A stretch of DNA of 39,795 nt from Pirellula staleyi DSM 6068 (GCA_945900945.1 CAMDKL010000040.1:1-39795); one strand, 5' to 3'. Positions 18,201 to 25,963 are shown, counted from the first letter of the stretch. Translations and numbers: made by a program. Notes: generated by a model from the sequence alone, not told the origin.

Positions 18201-20860
18201 TGCGAGATTCGATTGAACGTTGCAAGCAAGCAGGGCATCTCAACACCTATACCAGTCCCAGCTATGCATGGCTTGTGACCGCTCTTCGACGCATTGCAAG
18301 TACGACGCCACGTTATCAAGTCCAGCTGTTTCGAAATCGTATTGATCAAGCACGACTTGCAGCCAAGACTGCCTATAAAATTGCTAAGAAATTTCCGGCT
18401 GATCTTCCACAAGTATTGCGAGAGTCAGCCATGATCGAATCGCTCATCGGGAAAAATTCCTCGGCTGCGAGGTTGTTTCGGAAAAGCATCAAAATCGGCG
18501 AAAAGCTCAATAGTTTAATGCAGGTTTGGGAGTCACTTACGTCCCTCAGCGAGTTGTCTCAAGACCTGAATGATCGTCAGCTGCAATTGACACACGAAGA
18601 AGCCAAAAGGCTGGCTTGGTTGACGGAAAACCTGGCGGATTCCATACGCTGCATTGAGGGAAATACGGCCTCGCAAGAATCGCTTTCGCTTGCAGATCGA
18701 TTTGACACGTTGCTGGCAGACGGACGTCGAATCACCCGATCGCTGGACAAACGCGACATCTTTCGGGAAAGCTGCTTAACGGCACAGCATCTCCTAAGAG
18801 GACAAATCATTCTCATTCTCTCCAGAGATGAGGGGGACGCAAAGTGGACCGTTTGCGACAAAATATCGACAGGTGTTGTCACACTATCACAATTGGATGG
18901 CATCTCCCAAGATAACAGCTTCATCGGCCGAATAGGCAATGCAGGTGTGACACGAGTCATGCCTTGGGACGATCGAAATCGCTTTGCCAACGGTAGTCTT
19001 TTAGCCACTCCGATCCGAGTTCGCGAATCGATCGTGGCCTACCTTTTGGTTGGTCACACGGAACTGGACAACCTGTTTGGCAATGAAGAGTTGAAGGTGG
19101 CTGAGTTTATCGCTACGTTGACGGGTGCCGCGCTGGAAAATGCAGAGGGGTTTGGCGAACTGCATAAACTGAATTCCACTTTGGAACAACGTGTAGAGGA
19201 GCGCACTGCTGCGGCTGAACTTCGCTCAACAGAGCTGATTCTAAGCAATGAAGCACTCCGTGTAACCGAAGAGCAGCTTCGCGATGCGATTGAGGTAGCC
19301 AATGCGGCTAGTCAAGCAAAGAGCCGCTTCCTGGCAACGATGAGCCATGAGATCCGAACGCCCCTCAACGGAATCTTAGGAATGACGCAACTCGCATTGG
19401 CAAACGATCCCAATCAGCGGCTTACCAACTACTTGAACACCATCCAACGTTCAGGGGATTCGTTGCTCCGATTGATCAATGATCTGCTCGATTTTTCAAA
19501 GCTAGAGGCAGGGAAAATGACGGTAGAATCGATCGTATTCTGTCCGAGGGAAGTATTCCAGGATGCAGTTGGACTTCTTTCCGTTCCGGCTTGGCAAAAG
19601 GGGATTGAGATCGCCGCCTACTTCCCTCCGAATATGCCGGAAAAAATGATCGGCGATCCGATGAGGCTACGGCAAATCCTCCTAAATCTTTTAGGAAACG
19701 CGATAAAATTCACTTCCAAGGGCTACGTCGAATTGCGAGTGGATGTAGGTTTAGCTGAGTCGCCGAAATGGAAGATTCGTGTCATGGATACAGGTATCGG
19801 CATCCCTGAAGACAAACAAAAATCAATCTTTGAAGCGTTTTCTCAAGCGGACAACAGCACAACACGTCGATTCGGAGGCACTGGACTTGGGCTTTCCATT
19901 TCAGCCGAGCTCGTTCGATTGATGGACGGAGTCATCGAGGTCACGAGCCAAGCAAACGTCGGCAGCGAATTCACGATCGTCCTACCGCTGACCGTGCCAA
20001 CATCAACAATTCAAACTGCAGATAAACGACAGCATCGTTTTTCCAGCCAGAGGTTCTTGATCGTCGAACCATGCGATGCAGCTAGACGTTGCCTGGAACA
20101 AAATCTAAACGATTGCGGTGGGTTTACGATTAGCTTGGATACTTGGTTCGACAAGTCCACAACGGAACGCCCTGACTTGGAACTCTTTGACGCTGTCATC
20201 GCTGCAGGCCCCGAGGCAAGCGATATCCTTGACCAAACCTCAGCCCTTGGCATTCCAAGCTGGTTGGCTCAAGGCCCAAATGCTTTGCAGGATGTGACTC
20301 GCAAAGTTCTAGTCAAGCCGTGCATTGGAAATGAATGGATCGACACCCTTACGGATGCCTTTCTGGAACAGGAACCCAATGCAATAGCCTTAACAGATCC
20401 AATTTTCAAACCACGGAGCACACCCTCCGAGCCAAACGCAGCATCGGACCTCAATATCAACCTACATGTCTTAGTAGCCGAGGACGGGCTGGTCAATCAA
20501 CTCGTTCTAGTAGGTCTACTCGAGTTGTCTGGCCATAGGGCTACCGTTGCAAACAATGGACTAGAAGCAGCTGAGTTACTTGAGAGCCAGAACTTCGATG
20601 TTTGTCTGATGGACCTCGATATGCCTGAGTTGGATGGAGTTGGGGCGACACGGCAAATTCGCGGGCGTGGTATTGGTTTGCCCATCTATGCAATGACCGC
20701 GCATCACGACAAACACCATGCCGATCAATGTCGCGATGCAGGCATGAACGGATTCCTCACCAAGCCAATTAATCCAATCGACTTACAACGGATCCTCGAC
20801 TCGGTGGCCCGACAGGTGGGCTCGAGTCAGCAAGTCGTCCCCAAAACAGGAAGACACTAG
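15242..20860 (+). CDS. Giant hybrid sensor histidine kinase: pseudokinase-AAA-TPR-GAF-HK-REC-REC
   Basis: 1872 residues from ATG 15242 (the frame is open from GTG 15152). No membrane segments are seen. Order: 12-195 remnant of a Ser/Thr kinase C-lobe (APEQTG, DLYSLGVFLY, EPRDRYQSA) with no N-lobe and no HRD or DFG; about 218-600 STAND/AAA ATPase (Walker A SGEGKT, Walker B MLVDNLD); about 600-1150 helical TPR-like repeats; about 1150-1300 GAF domain; coiled coil; HisKA with phosphorylated His1369 (TMSHEIRTPLNG); HATPase with DTGIGIP and GGTGLGL; a receiver-like domain at about 1600-1710 with Ala where the phosphorylated Asp should be; a full receiver at about 1740-1860 with Asp1791 and KPI. 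The trifunctional kinase/ATPase/histidine kinase layout is known. The input signal is unknown. With no Hpt domain it probably feeds the Hpt protein at 12283-12639. Confidence 0.9.
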   Translation: MHTTSGAIPIADWISSISDNSQRILSLLKLSTDILLDLQTRHANGELFSELNDATIRILLPERRAVLISSTSVVTPKMIGGAINTTLSLERAIFLAPEQTGVLQRTVGPHTDLYSLGVFLYRTISGEDPIPASNLSELMLGQMTTSVASLRERGNSIARCIDEFILRLLKREPRDRYQSAKAALADSNSIVDWLEGNRKDSVVLGCTDKRERLCEPSLVGRDPWLNRFVQALSDTSLPVQRWLILSKSGEGKTRLLDEFAKEAMACDARVVRMTGIDSEHSRPLETFGSLSRDLEEHCIANPALLCTMTEDLAQHEESINTLFPWLFASKEKTTNVGPEKFAGQRMKRAVESLLDMLNTRPNRFVMLVDNLDRFDALSRDLLTGWLKTRKVGQGNSLMVVVTGLLSSGMQLQSELGQTPEILEPLARYEISAILNSMIGEFPREALKMAANAAKGNPFLAISLLQGMIESGSVYFRDGAWSIRPGTPLTLQSHSHGSSALTTRTTGLPAHAVLLLRAGAILGKSFRYREAQLLSNVDGDPAQEALELAIQRQLVWSDSQQRQMGFVHDDVRQLFLGQLNPEEKNALHVDAAKLIFHEDSNRYYELAYHYDAAGCRNETIDFSTLAAKHAQRQYANDLAIRYYRMAQNWITVSDRTRRRTTSESIGEVFLSIGDYDAADSAFAESLTYADQAMDRTQITGRLGDVEFKRGRMRQAAEQYIAALELSGVRVPRTTSQLIPCLFWQSLLQARHSLLGLPRNCKEASPLQRLQWTLFSRLGHTYWFSRGAVWTLFAHLSTMNDAERYQDTPELAQSYSEHAPVCSLLRFFRRAEVYSKRSLKIRCDQQDLWGQGQTLAYASVVHLAATHFQSCIDVASEGIELLERTGDAWETNMARYQRANALYRAGRFREAANDAKRIHDSGVEIGDDQAAGISLDVWMRSAPHQVPADIVVKQAGIHRTDAQSHTQTHLALAIVQMRGDQLTLAVATLRDSIERCKQAGHLNTYTSPSYAWLVTALRRIASTTPRYQVQLFRNRIDQARLAAKTAYKIAKKFPADLPQVLRESAMIESLIGKNSSAARLFRKSIKIGEKLNSLMQVWESLTSLSELSQDLNDRQLQLTHEEAKRLAWLTENLADSIRCIEGNTASQESLSLADRFDTLLADGRRITRSLDKRDIFRESCLTAQHLLRGQIILILSRDEGDAKWTVCDKISTGVVTLSQLDGISQDNSFIGRIGNAGVTRVMPWDDRNRFANGSLLATPIRVRESIVAYLLVGHTELDNLFGNEELKVAEFIATLTGAALENAEGFGELHKLNSTLEQRVEERTAAAELRSTELILSNEALRVTEEQLRDAIEVANAASQAKSRFLATMSHEIRTPLNGILGMTQLALANDPNQRLTNYLNTIQRSGDSLLRLINDLLDFSKLEAGKMTVESIVFCPREVFQDAVGLLSVPAWQKGIEIAAYFPPNMPEKMIGDPMRLRQILLNLLGNAIKFTSKGYVELRVDVGLAESPKWKIRVMDTGIGIPEDKQKSIFEAFSQADNSTTRRFGGTGLGLSISAELVRLMDGVIEVTSQANVGSEFTIVLPLTVPTSTIQTADKRQHRFSSQRFLIVEPCDAARRCLEQNLNDCGGFTISLDTWFDKSTTERPDLELFDAVIAAGPEASDILDQTSALGIPSWLAQGPNALQDVTRKVLVKPCIGNEWIDTLTDAFLEQEPNAIALTDPIFKPRSTPSEPNAASDLNINLHVLVAEDGLVNQLVLVGLLELSGHRATVANNGLEAAELLESQNFDVCLMDLDMPELDGVGATRQIRGRGIGLPIYAMTAHHDKHHADQCRDAGMNGFLTKPINPIDLQRILDSVARQVGSSQQVVPKTGRH

Positions 20861-20874
20861 CATTCAAAAAATGT

Positions 20875-21561
20875 CTAATCGCTTTGCGGCTCAAAGACAA
20901 AATGACGATACCAAACTTCGCTCCCATGATCGGTAAGCATCAGCTTTCCTCGAGGCTGCTGACTAAACTCTGCGTATTCACTGAATTTGCTTTCGCTGAT
21001 ACGTTTTTTCCACTCGGCGTCGCCTACGGTTGCGATGACAACTTGCTGGCCGTTGAGCCAGTGCTCGATTCGATTGCCTCGAACGACAATCTTAGCTTGA
21101 TTCCATTCACCCGCTCGTTTAAGTTGCTTGGCCGAGTTGGGTTCGTAGAGATCATATAGCGAACCTGCACTATTTCGCGGTTGCATTTTCTTCGGTCCTT
21201 CGTCATCGTAGACTTGATATTCACAGCCTAAAACTTTGTTGCCGTAAGATTGCACTCGATACTTTAAACCGCTGTTTCCCCCCTTTGCGATCTTCCATTC
21301 GAAGGCCAACGTAAAGTCGCCAAACTCGTTCGCCGTGAGTATATGCCCCGAACCCTTGCCATCCTTTTTGAGATGAATCATTCCATCGAGTACTTCCCAG
21401 CCAGCGGTTACAGGCTTGCCGTCAATCGTTGTCCAGGCTGACAGAGATTTCCCATCGAAGGGATCCGCAGCGAGGACGGAAAAATTTGGAAACGTCGATG
21501 AAATTGCTCCAATAAAAAGAGCGGCAACGTATGGAACAGTTGTTCTTATCGATAGGAGCAC
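20875..21561 (-). CDS. Secreted DUF1080 (3-keto-disaccharide hydrolase-like) protein
   Basis: 228 residues. A signal peptide covers about 1-32 (ALFIGAISST to VLAAD). The rest is a DUF1080 beta-sandwich: DPFDGKSLSAWTTIDGKP, GSGHILTANEFGDFTLAFEWKIAKGGNSGLKYRVQ, GCEYQVYDDEG, GEWNQAKIVVRGNRIEHWLNGQQV and the final LTDHGSEVWYRHFVF. The family, abundant in planctomycetes, is a concanavalin-like fold linked to glycan binding or hydrolysis. The start is GTG 21561, supported by AAGGA eight bases upstream on the minus strand. It converges on the hybrid kinase with a 14-base gap, so the two may share a termination zone. Confidence 0.9.
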   Translation of the reverse strand: MLLSIRTTVPYVAALFIGAISSTFPNFSVLAADPFDGKSLSAWTTIDGKPVTAGWEVLDGMIHLKKDGKGSGHILTANEFGDFTLAFEWKIAKGGNSGLKYRVQSYGNKVLGCEYQVYDDEGPKKMQPRNSAGSLYDLYEPNSAKQLKRAGEWNQAKIVVRGNRIEHWLNGQQVVIATVGDAEWKKRISESKFSEYAEFSQQPRGKLMLTDHGSEVWYRHFVFEPQSD

Positions 21562-21794
21562 GGCGGGGTTCCTTAACCATTGGAAGAAGATCAGACTCTT
21601 CCATTATGAACTCCACCGCATCAGATGGCTACCGTAGGTCAGAACCGTACGATGCATTGTTTAGTTTTTCATGAATAATTCGTTTGGAATTCGAATTCCC
21701 CGTGACTTTCTTTGAGACAATAGCTTATAATTATTCCTTACGAACGATTAAGGTGTTTTTCGCAATCTTGAGTAAGGAATTTTGAGTTTTTTGG
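21562..21794. other. Short divergent intergenic region
   Basis: 233 bases between the DUF1080 gene and a small secreted protein gene. AT-rich from 21655 to 21790. No repeat or RNA gene was recognised. Promoters for both directions are expected here. Confidence 0.4.
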
Positions 21795-21998
21795 ATGACT
21801 GGCCTGCGACGATTTCGCGACTTATTATTTTTGCTTTTTTTAAGCGTGATTGTGTTTGGGGGAGCCGACTGCTCGAGTAGACCCTCTTCCGAACTAACCA
21901 AGGAACAATTGGAAAAGCATAAAGCAGAAGATGCCGTTTATCATTCAGACGAAGATCGGATGGAAGCCGAGCAGAATAAGAAAGCCCGCAAGAAATAA
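21795..21998 (+). CDS. Small secreted or lipoprotein-like protein
   Basis: 67 residues. An N-terminal hydrophobic segment (LLFLLFLSVIVFGGADCSS) looks like a signal peptide ending near a cysteine; the lipobox is non-canonical (GADC). The mature part is very polar and charged (SELTKEQLEKHKAEDAVYHSDEDRMEAEQNKKARKK), probably a single helix. Family not recognised. Short lysine/glutamate-rich lipoproteins of this type are common next to unrelated genes in planctomycetes. Confidence 0.65.
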   Translation: MTGLRRFRDLLFLLFLSVIVFGGADCSSRPSSELTKEQLEKHKAEDAVYHSDEDRMEAEQNKKARKK

Positions 21999-22070
21999 AA
22001 ATGGATACGGATTTTGGCGTGATATTATCGTTTTTTAGACACTTCTCGGTGAGCACTACTAGTTTTGAAC

Positions 22071-22089
22071 CTCGTTCCCAAGTCGGAGC
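22071..22089 (+). repeat. Truncated copy of GTTCCCAAG palindrome
   Basis: CTCGTTCCCAAGTCGGAGC matches the left arm and loop of the full hairpins at 23840-23869 and 37019-37044. The distal arm is missing and unrelated sequence follows. Confidence 0.5.
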
Positions 22090-22123
22090 GCAACGCCGTG
22101 AAGGTCTTTTGTGGAGTCGGATT

Positions 22124-22187
22124 GTCCGGCTGTCCTCAGCCGGACATTTTTTTGACTCTACCAGTGTCAGCCTGAGGACAGGCTGAC
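22124..22187 (+). repeat. Pair of AGGA-loop hairpins in opposite orientation (copies 3 and 4)
   Basis: First hairpin at 22124-22145: arms GTCCGGCTG/CAGCCGGAC, loop TCCT, followed by a run of seven T, so it could also act as a terminator for the small gene upstream. Second hairpin at 22166-22187: arms GTCAGCCTG/CAGGCTGAC, loop AGGA, followed by CTACGTGA. The arms differ between the two but each is internally complementary. Confidence 0.75.
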
Positions 22188-22240
22188 CTACGTGAAGACA
22201 AGCGAAAAAAATAAATGTGATTGACTATCCGCGTGTTGCC

Positions 22241-22714
22241 ATGCGGGGCAGAGTTTTTCGCCGAAGGTTCGTTGCTTCGATCTGGGGCATTGGCTTGTTT
22301 TTTTTGCTTCATGCAATCCCTGGATGCGATAGTAAAAAACCGCCAACCCACCCGCAGGTCCGTTTGCGTTCAGTTACGTTGAATCCACCTAGCGTGGCAG
22401 AACGGACGGCGAGTTTAAAAAGGTCTGTTGATTCGATTGTTAAATCGTTGAGTGCAATCCAAGATGAAGCCAGATCCAACGCTGCTTTACCCACAATCGA
22501 AGAGGCTGCAACGGCGGTGATTGGATTGAAACTGGATCGTCTTCCAGAGTCTCATAAATCCGCGATGATCGAGGTTGTGCGGCCGATGGTCCACAAAATG
22601 GTCCAGGTCTTGAAAGGACTCTATAAATTGCCAGGTGTTCAGGCAATTATCGAACCTTCGATTTCGCCCATGTTGAGTCGACTCCAAGCCTTTGCTAATG
22701 TCAAAGCGGATTAG
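22241..22714 (+). CDS. Putative lipoprotein of unknown function
   Basis: 157 residues from ATG 22241 (a GTG at 22217 would add 8). The N-terminus MRGRVFRRRFVASIWGIGLF has a positive n-region, then a hydrophobic core and a cysteine at AIPGC, consistent with a lipoprotein signal. The mature protein is mostly helical: a Pro-rich linker (KKPPTHPQVRL), then amphipathic helices (SLKRSVDSIVKSLSAIQDEA, MIEVVRPMVHKMVQVLKGLY). No family was recognised. It is convergent with the glycosyltransferase-like gene, 27 bases apart. Confidence 0.7.
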   Translation: MRGRVFRRRFVASIWGIGLFFLLHAIPGCDSKKPPTHPQVRLRSVTLNPPSVAERTASLKRSVDSIVKSLSAIQDEARSNAALPTIEEAATAVIGLKLDRLPESHKSAMIEVVRPMVHKMVQVLKGLYKLPGVQAIIEPSISPMLSRLQAFANVKAD

Positions 22715-22741
22715 TGACGCAACCTTTTTTGTGTCTAATTG

Positions 22742-23656
22742 CTACGCGGCTCGGTGTTGCACTGCTCGATAGATTGAACCGTTCATGGGAATCGTTACAC
22801 CTTCCAATTCCATCGCAGCGGAAGCCGTTTCTAACCGACTTTGAATCGTACCGACAAGGGTTCTGTCGCGGATCCCCATCACCCAGCCCAATCGCTCTGC
22901 AACTGACTTTGGACTCATCAATCCACTAGCAAGATGGCCAAGTCGACGCGCTAACGAATCTATGACTACCCCGGATCCTTCGATCGATGCATAAGCACAT
23001 GCTAACTGACCACATACTCTCCCGATCTCGTAACCCGCTTCGTTGCCAACGGCCGTCCGCTTCGGTGCTCTAATCGTCACGTCGCGAGCTACTTCGATCT
23101 CAATCTCCAATGCGGAGACCAAAAGTGCAAACTCCACTTCGGCAATCTCTCGTTGGCATGGCACTAACCAGCCCTCAACACTTTTTAGCAATCGCTTGCG
23201 AAAGACTCCTCCGCATAAAAGCGGAGCGGCCACGCTTTGTTCCAAGCACGCGATTCGACGGTGTGGCAGCGAATCACTCGAAAGGCCAACGTAGATGTCA
23301 TTGGAAACTATGTCTCCGATCGGCTGACAGACCGCCGAAACCGTTTTGTCATTCAAGAGATAAAGCGATTCGTCGCACCAATGAGGATCGACTATAGAAC
23401 CTGGCAACAGCACCTGAATGATCGGCGAGCAAGCCGATGCAACCGCCAAGTTGAGTTGTTCCGAAAAACTCGCATGGGAGTCGGAAGCGACCAAAATCGC
23501 TTCTTCTTGATCAAGACTGTATGGGTCGTTGTACCGACCATTGTGAGCAATGAGGATTTCAAAATCGCTCTCTCGATTCTCAAGAATGGAAAGGAGAGTG
23601 AGTTCGAGACCTGAATCATCGTGAAGGTGAGGAACAATGATTGAGAGACGTGGCAC
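22742..23656 (-). CDS. Family 2 glycosyltransferase-like protein
   Basis: About 304 residues. The N-terminus VPRLSIIVPHLHDDSGLELTLLSILENRESDFEILIAHNG is the opening of a GT-A (GT2-type) fold, where the nucleotide-sugar binding region lies. The canonical later DxD is not obvious (LPGSIVDPHWCDESL is in the right area), so enzymatic activity is uncertain. The frame stays open far upstream to 24490, but that part runs antisense to the PIG-L gene and across a palindromic repeat. I choose GTG 23656 because CTGGAG precedes it by nine bases; TTG 23674 is an alternative. Its gene is divergent from the PIG-L deacetylase gene, a pairing seen in sugar-modification loci. Confidence 0.65.
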   Translation of the reverse strand: MPRLSIIVPHLHDDSGLELTLLSILENRESDFEILIAHNGRYNDPYSLDQEEAILVASDSHASFSEQLNLAVASACSPIIQVLLPGSIVDPHWCDESLYLLNDKTVSAVCQPIGDIVSNDIYVGLSSDSLPHRRIACLEQSVAAPLLCGGVFRKRLLKSVEGWLVPCQREIAEVEFALLVSALEIEIEVARDVTIRAPKRTAVGNEAGYEIGRVCGQLACAYASIEGSGVVIDSLARRLGHLASGLMSPKSVAERLGWVMGIRDRTLVGTIQSRLETASAAMELEGVTIPMNGSIYRAVQHRAA

Positions 23657-24025
23657 TTCAATGGACTCCAGCAAATCGTGATTTGGCGGACTAAATCGAT
23701 TCGAATAGGTTGATCGATCGGCCAGATTGAAACCTAAATTCAGCCATTTGGACGTTTGCCTGTTAGTTAAGCCTGAGAGACTTTGACGCTTAGGCTGGGG
23801 AATTGGACACCGCTCAGCGAAATCTACTATTTGTGTCCGCTCGTTCCCAATCTCTAGCTTGGGAACGAGGGGCCACGAAGCTCTGCTTCGACGCCCTGCA
23901 TGTACCGGCCTACAATTGCATCGGTTCCAAGTTCCCCACTTCAAAGCTATCCCATAATTCGATATAACGATTTCGCCTCTGGAAACAATGCTCCGTCCCT
24001 TATTCCCAACCTTAGAATCCACTTC
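23657..24025. other. Divergent intergenic region with composite palindrome
   Basis: 369 bases between the glycosyltransferase-like gene and the PIG-L gene. It holds the double hairpin at 23840-23890. No gene was recognised although frames are open on both strands. Confidence 0.5.
23840..23890 (-). repeat. Composite double-hairpin repeat (GTTCCCAAG type)
   Basis: Hairpin 1: arms CTCGTTCCCAA and TTGGGAACGAG with an 8-base loop (23840-23869). Hairpin 2: arms CGAAGC and GCTTCG with loop TCT (23876-23890). The same two hairpins in the opposite orientation and order occur at 36997-37046, so the pair behaves as one unit. Confidence 0.75.
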
Positions 24026-24808
24026 ATGCCATCCGTCCTTGCTCTCTTCGCCCATCCTGATGATATCGAGTTCGTCGCCGCAGGTACTCTCCTGCGACTC
24101 AAGGATTTGGGCTGGCAAATTCACTATTGCAATCTCGCTAATGGATATGGTGGTTCGAAGGTCACCGACCGCAACCAAACCGCCGCCATTCGCCTTGCCG
24201 AATCCCAACGCGCGGCTCAGCTCCTGGGTGCGACTTTCTACCCGCCCATCTGTGACGACTTGGACATTTTTTACAACGCCGAAAATTTGTCTAAAGTCGC
24301 TTCGGTTGTTCGCCAGTCCAAACCCTCGGTCGTTCTCACGCATGCTCCAGTGGATTACATGGAAGACCACACGGAGACCTGTAGGTTGGCGGTTACGGCG
24401 ACCTTTGCGAAAGGGATTCCTAACTTCGCTAGCATTCCAAGTCTCCCCAGCTTTGACGGCGACGTAGTTATCTATCACGCTCAGCCGCACGGCAATCGTA
24501 CGCCGATGGGTGACGTGGTTTATCCCAAATTAGCCATCCCGATCGATTCGGTGATAGACCGCAAGCTAGCGATGCTAGATTGCCACCAATCTCAACAGCA
24601 ATGGCTTCAGTCAACGCAGAAAATGAATTCCTATTTGACGACGATGCTGGAATTGAACGAGGAAGTTGCGAAATTATCCAACTTGGATTGCAAGTACGCA
24701 GAAGGATGGCACAAGCACCTGCATCTAGGATTTGGTGCCAAGACCTTTGATCCATTGTCCGAGTTGCTTGATTCAAGTTTGCGCGACGTGCAATACGATC
24801 GCAGATAG
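24026..24808 (+). CDS. PIG-L/LmbE family deacetylase
   Basis: 260 residues from ATG 24026. Zinc-dependent N-acetylglucosaminide-type deacetylase fold. The metal-binding motif AHPDDIEF is at residues 9-16, followed by GTLLRLKDLGW, YGGSKVTD and VLTHAPVDYMEDHTETCRLA with the second histidine group, and the late His in YHAQPHG. Family members act on GlcNAc-linked lipids, thiol precursors or antibiotics; the substrate is not visible here. Upstream frame extension to 23900 lies in poor-looking sequence and is rejected. It is divergent from the GT2-like gene, consistent with a glycan-modifying pair. Confidence 0.9.
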   Translation: MPSVLALFAHPDDIEFVAAGTLLRLKDLGWQIHYCNLANGYGGSKVTDRNQTAAIRLAESQRAAQLLGATFYPPICDDLDIFYNAENLSKVASVVRQSKPSVVLTHAPVDYMEDHTETCRLAVTATFAKGIPNFASIPSLPSFDGDVVIYHAQPHGNRTPMGDVVYPKLAIPIDSVIDRKLAMLDCHQSQQQWLQSTQKMNSYLTTMLELNEEVAKLSNLDCKYAEGWHKHLHLGFGAKTFDPLSELLDSSLRDVQYDRR

Positions 24809-24921
24809 GAATATACGATTCATCCGGCACAACCAATAACTCGGTATTTTCTTAGAGTTGGGGCGTGCCGTGAGTCGATTCAAAACCCTAGTTTGTTGCC
24901 TCGACTACTAAAAAAGATTTT

Positions 24922-25215
24922 ATGGCCATGGACATCGATCGAAACCGATATTTTATGTTTGGCGTGGTACTGTTCCTGTTAGGGTTGCAGTTCCGACTTG
25001 TTGATTCATTTGTTTTGAACGAGAACAGCACTCGTGCTATCCATCGTTTTTCTCAAAGATCGAACATCGCCGACAGCAACTTAGCAACCAACGTTTACAT
25101 GCAAGTGGGCACTCCGAAAAAGAGCCTTCGACCTCCTAACTGGCTGGGCTTTGTCCTGCTATCGGTCGGTGGTGTAATTTGCTTGCATGCGATGGTGTTG
25201 CCTCGTCGTGAATGA
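24922..25215 (+). CDS. Small two-helix membrane protein
   Basis: 97 residues. Two hydrophobic segments: about 10-29 (YFMFGVVLFLLGLQFRLVDSF) and about 74-92 (WLGFVLLSVGGVICLHAMVL), joined by a polar loop of about 45 residues that would face the periplasm. The end is basic (PRRE). Family not recognised. A second ATG two codons in is equally possible as start. Confidence 0.7.
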   Translation: MAMDIDRNRYFMFGVVLFLLGLQFRLVDSFVLNENSTRAIHRFSQRSNIADSNLATNVYMQVGTPKKSLRPPNWLGFVLLSVGGVICLHAMVLPRRE

Positions 25216-25286
25216 GGCGTAGCTAGAGTCACCGATTCGAAGCCAGACTGATTCGAAACCACTCTGCCGTTCAGGGGTCATAGAAA

Positions 25287-25685
25287 ATGCGTGTTTTTCG
25301 ATCTCCTGCTTTTTGGGTAATTCTGGCGTTTCTCTTTACGGCCGTGTTCTCCAACCTCGGCGGGGATAGCCGAATGAGTTCCAGCGCGATCATGGCAGGT
25401 GAGCGTCCATCGCTGTCGTCGATGGCCAAGAAAGAGTCCAGCATGCGAGAGGGGGCACTCCTCTCGGAAGTGAAGGGGCGTTTTCGGAAACAGGGAGAGC
25501 GGTTGCTGTTTATTGAGGACGGGACCAATAAATCATTTAAATGCTTAGAGAACTTAAGCTTGCAAAGAATGGAAGCGAGCCAACAAGACGACGACCGGAA
25601 AGTAGCTTGGATCGTTTCTTCAAAGGTCACGGAATTCAAGGGCGAGAACTTCTTGTTAGTCGAAAAAGCTATCCGAAGTAGATAA
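25287..25685 (+). CDS. Secreted or anchored protein of unknown function
   Basis: 132 residues. The N-terminal hydrophobic segment (about 7-24, PAFWVILAFLFTAVFSNLGG) is a signal or anchor. The C-terminal half (GRFRKQGERLLFIEDGTNKSFKCLENLSLQRM to VAWIVSSKVTEFKGENFLLVEKAIR) alternates hydrophobic and charged residues like a small beta-barrel. Similar tails occur in secreted planctomycete proteins, but I cannot name the family. It lies 71 bases after the two-helix protein gene and before the hairpin array. Confidence 0.7.
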   Translation: MRVFRSPAFWVILAFLFTAVFSNLGGDSRMSSSAIMAGERPSLSSMAKKESSMREGALLSEVKGRFRKQGERLLFIEDGTNKSFKCLENLSLQRMEASQQDDDRKVAWIVSSKVTEFKGENFLLVEKAIRSR

Positions 25686-25839
25686 TGGTTGGTCTCTGAC
25701 CACGGATGCCTTGCGGTTTGAACCGCAGCCGCTCCCTGGTCTGATAGGCTGTTGACTTGCTGGATTGGTTGGACGATACTTGATTTGTTGAATGCATTTG
25801 CGCCTGCCCCTTTGATTGCCACAGTGCTTTGTTCTGTCG

Positions 25840-25869
25840 GTAATTCCCTCCCACTGTAATTCCCTCCCA
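25840..25869 (+). repeat. 14-bp direct repeat
   Basis: GTAATTCCCTCCCA occurs at 25840-25853 and again at 25856-25869, two bases apart (period 16). The role is unknown; the spacing would suit a protein binding to two sites about one and a half helical turns apart. Confidence 0.8.
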
Positions 25870-25963
25870 AAATATTGGTGCGACATGAGAACTGGTCTTG
25901 GCCTGTTACTTCGTTACCTACGCATCGAGCGGAAAATTACTGTCGATTCCTCATTGTACGACT

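Noticed and set aside
22124-22152. Simple rho-independent terminator only
   Set aside because: The hairpin plus T-run could terminate, but the same hairpin without a T-run occurs at other loci, so repeat is the better primary call.
23657-24490. N-terminal 278 codons of the long glycosyltransferase frame
   Set aside because: Overlaps a well-supported PIG-L gene on the other strand and crosses a palindromic repeat; composition is not protein-like.
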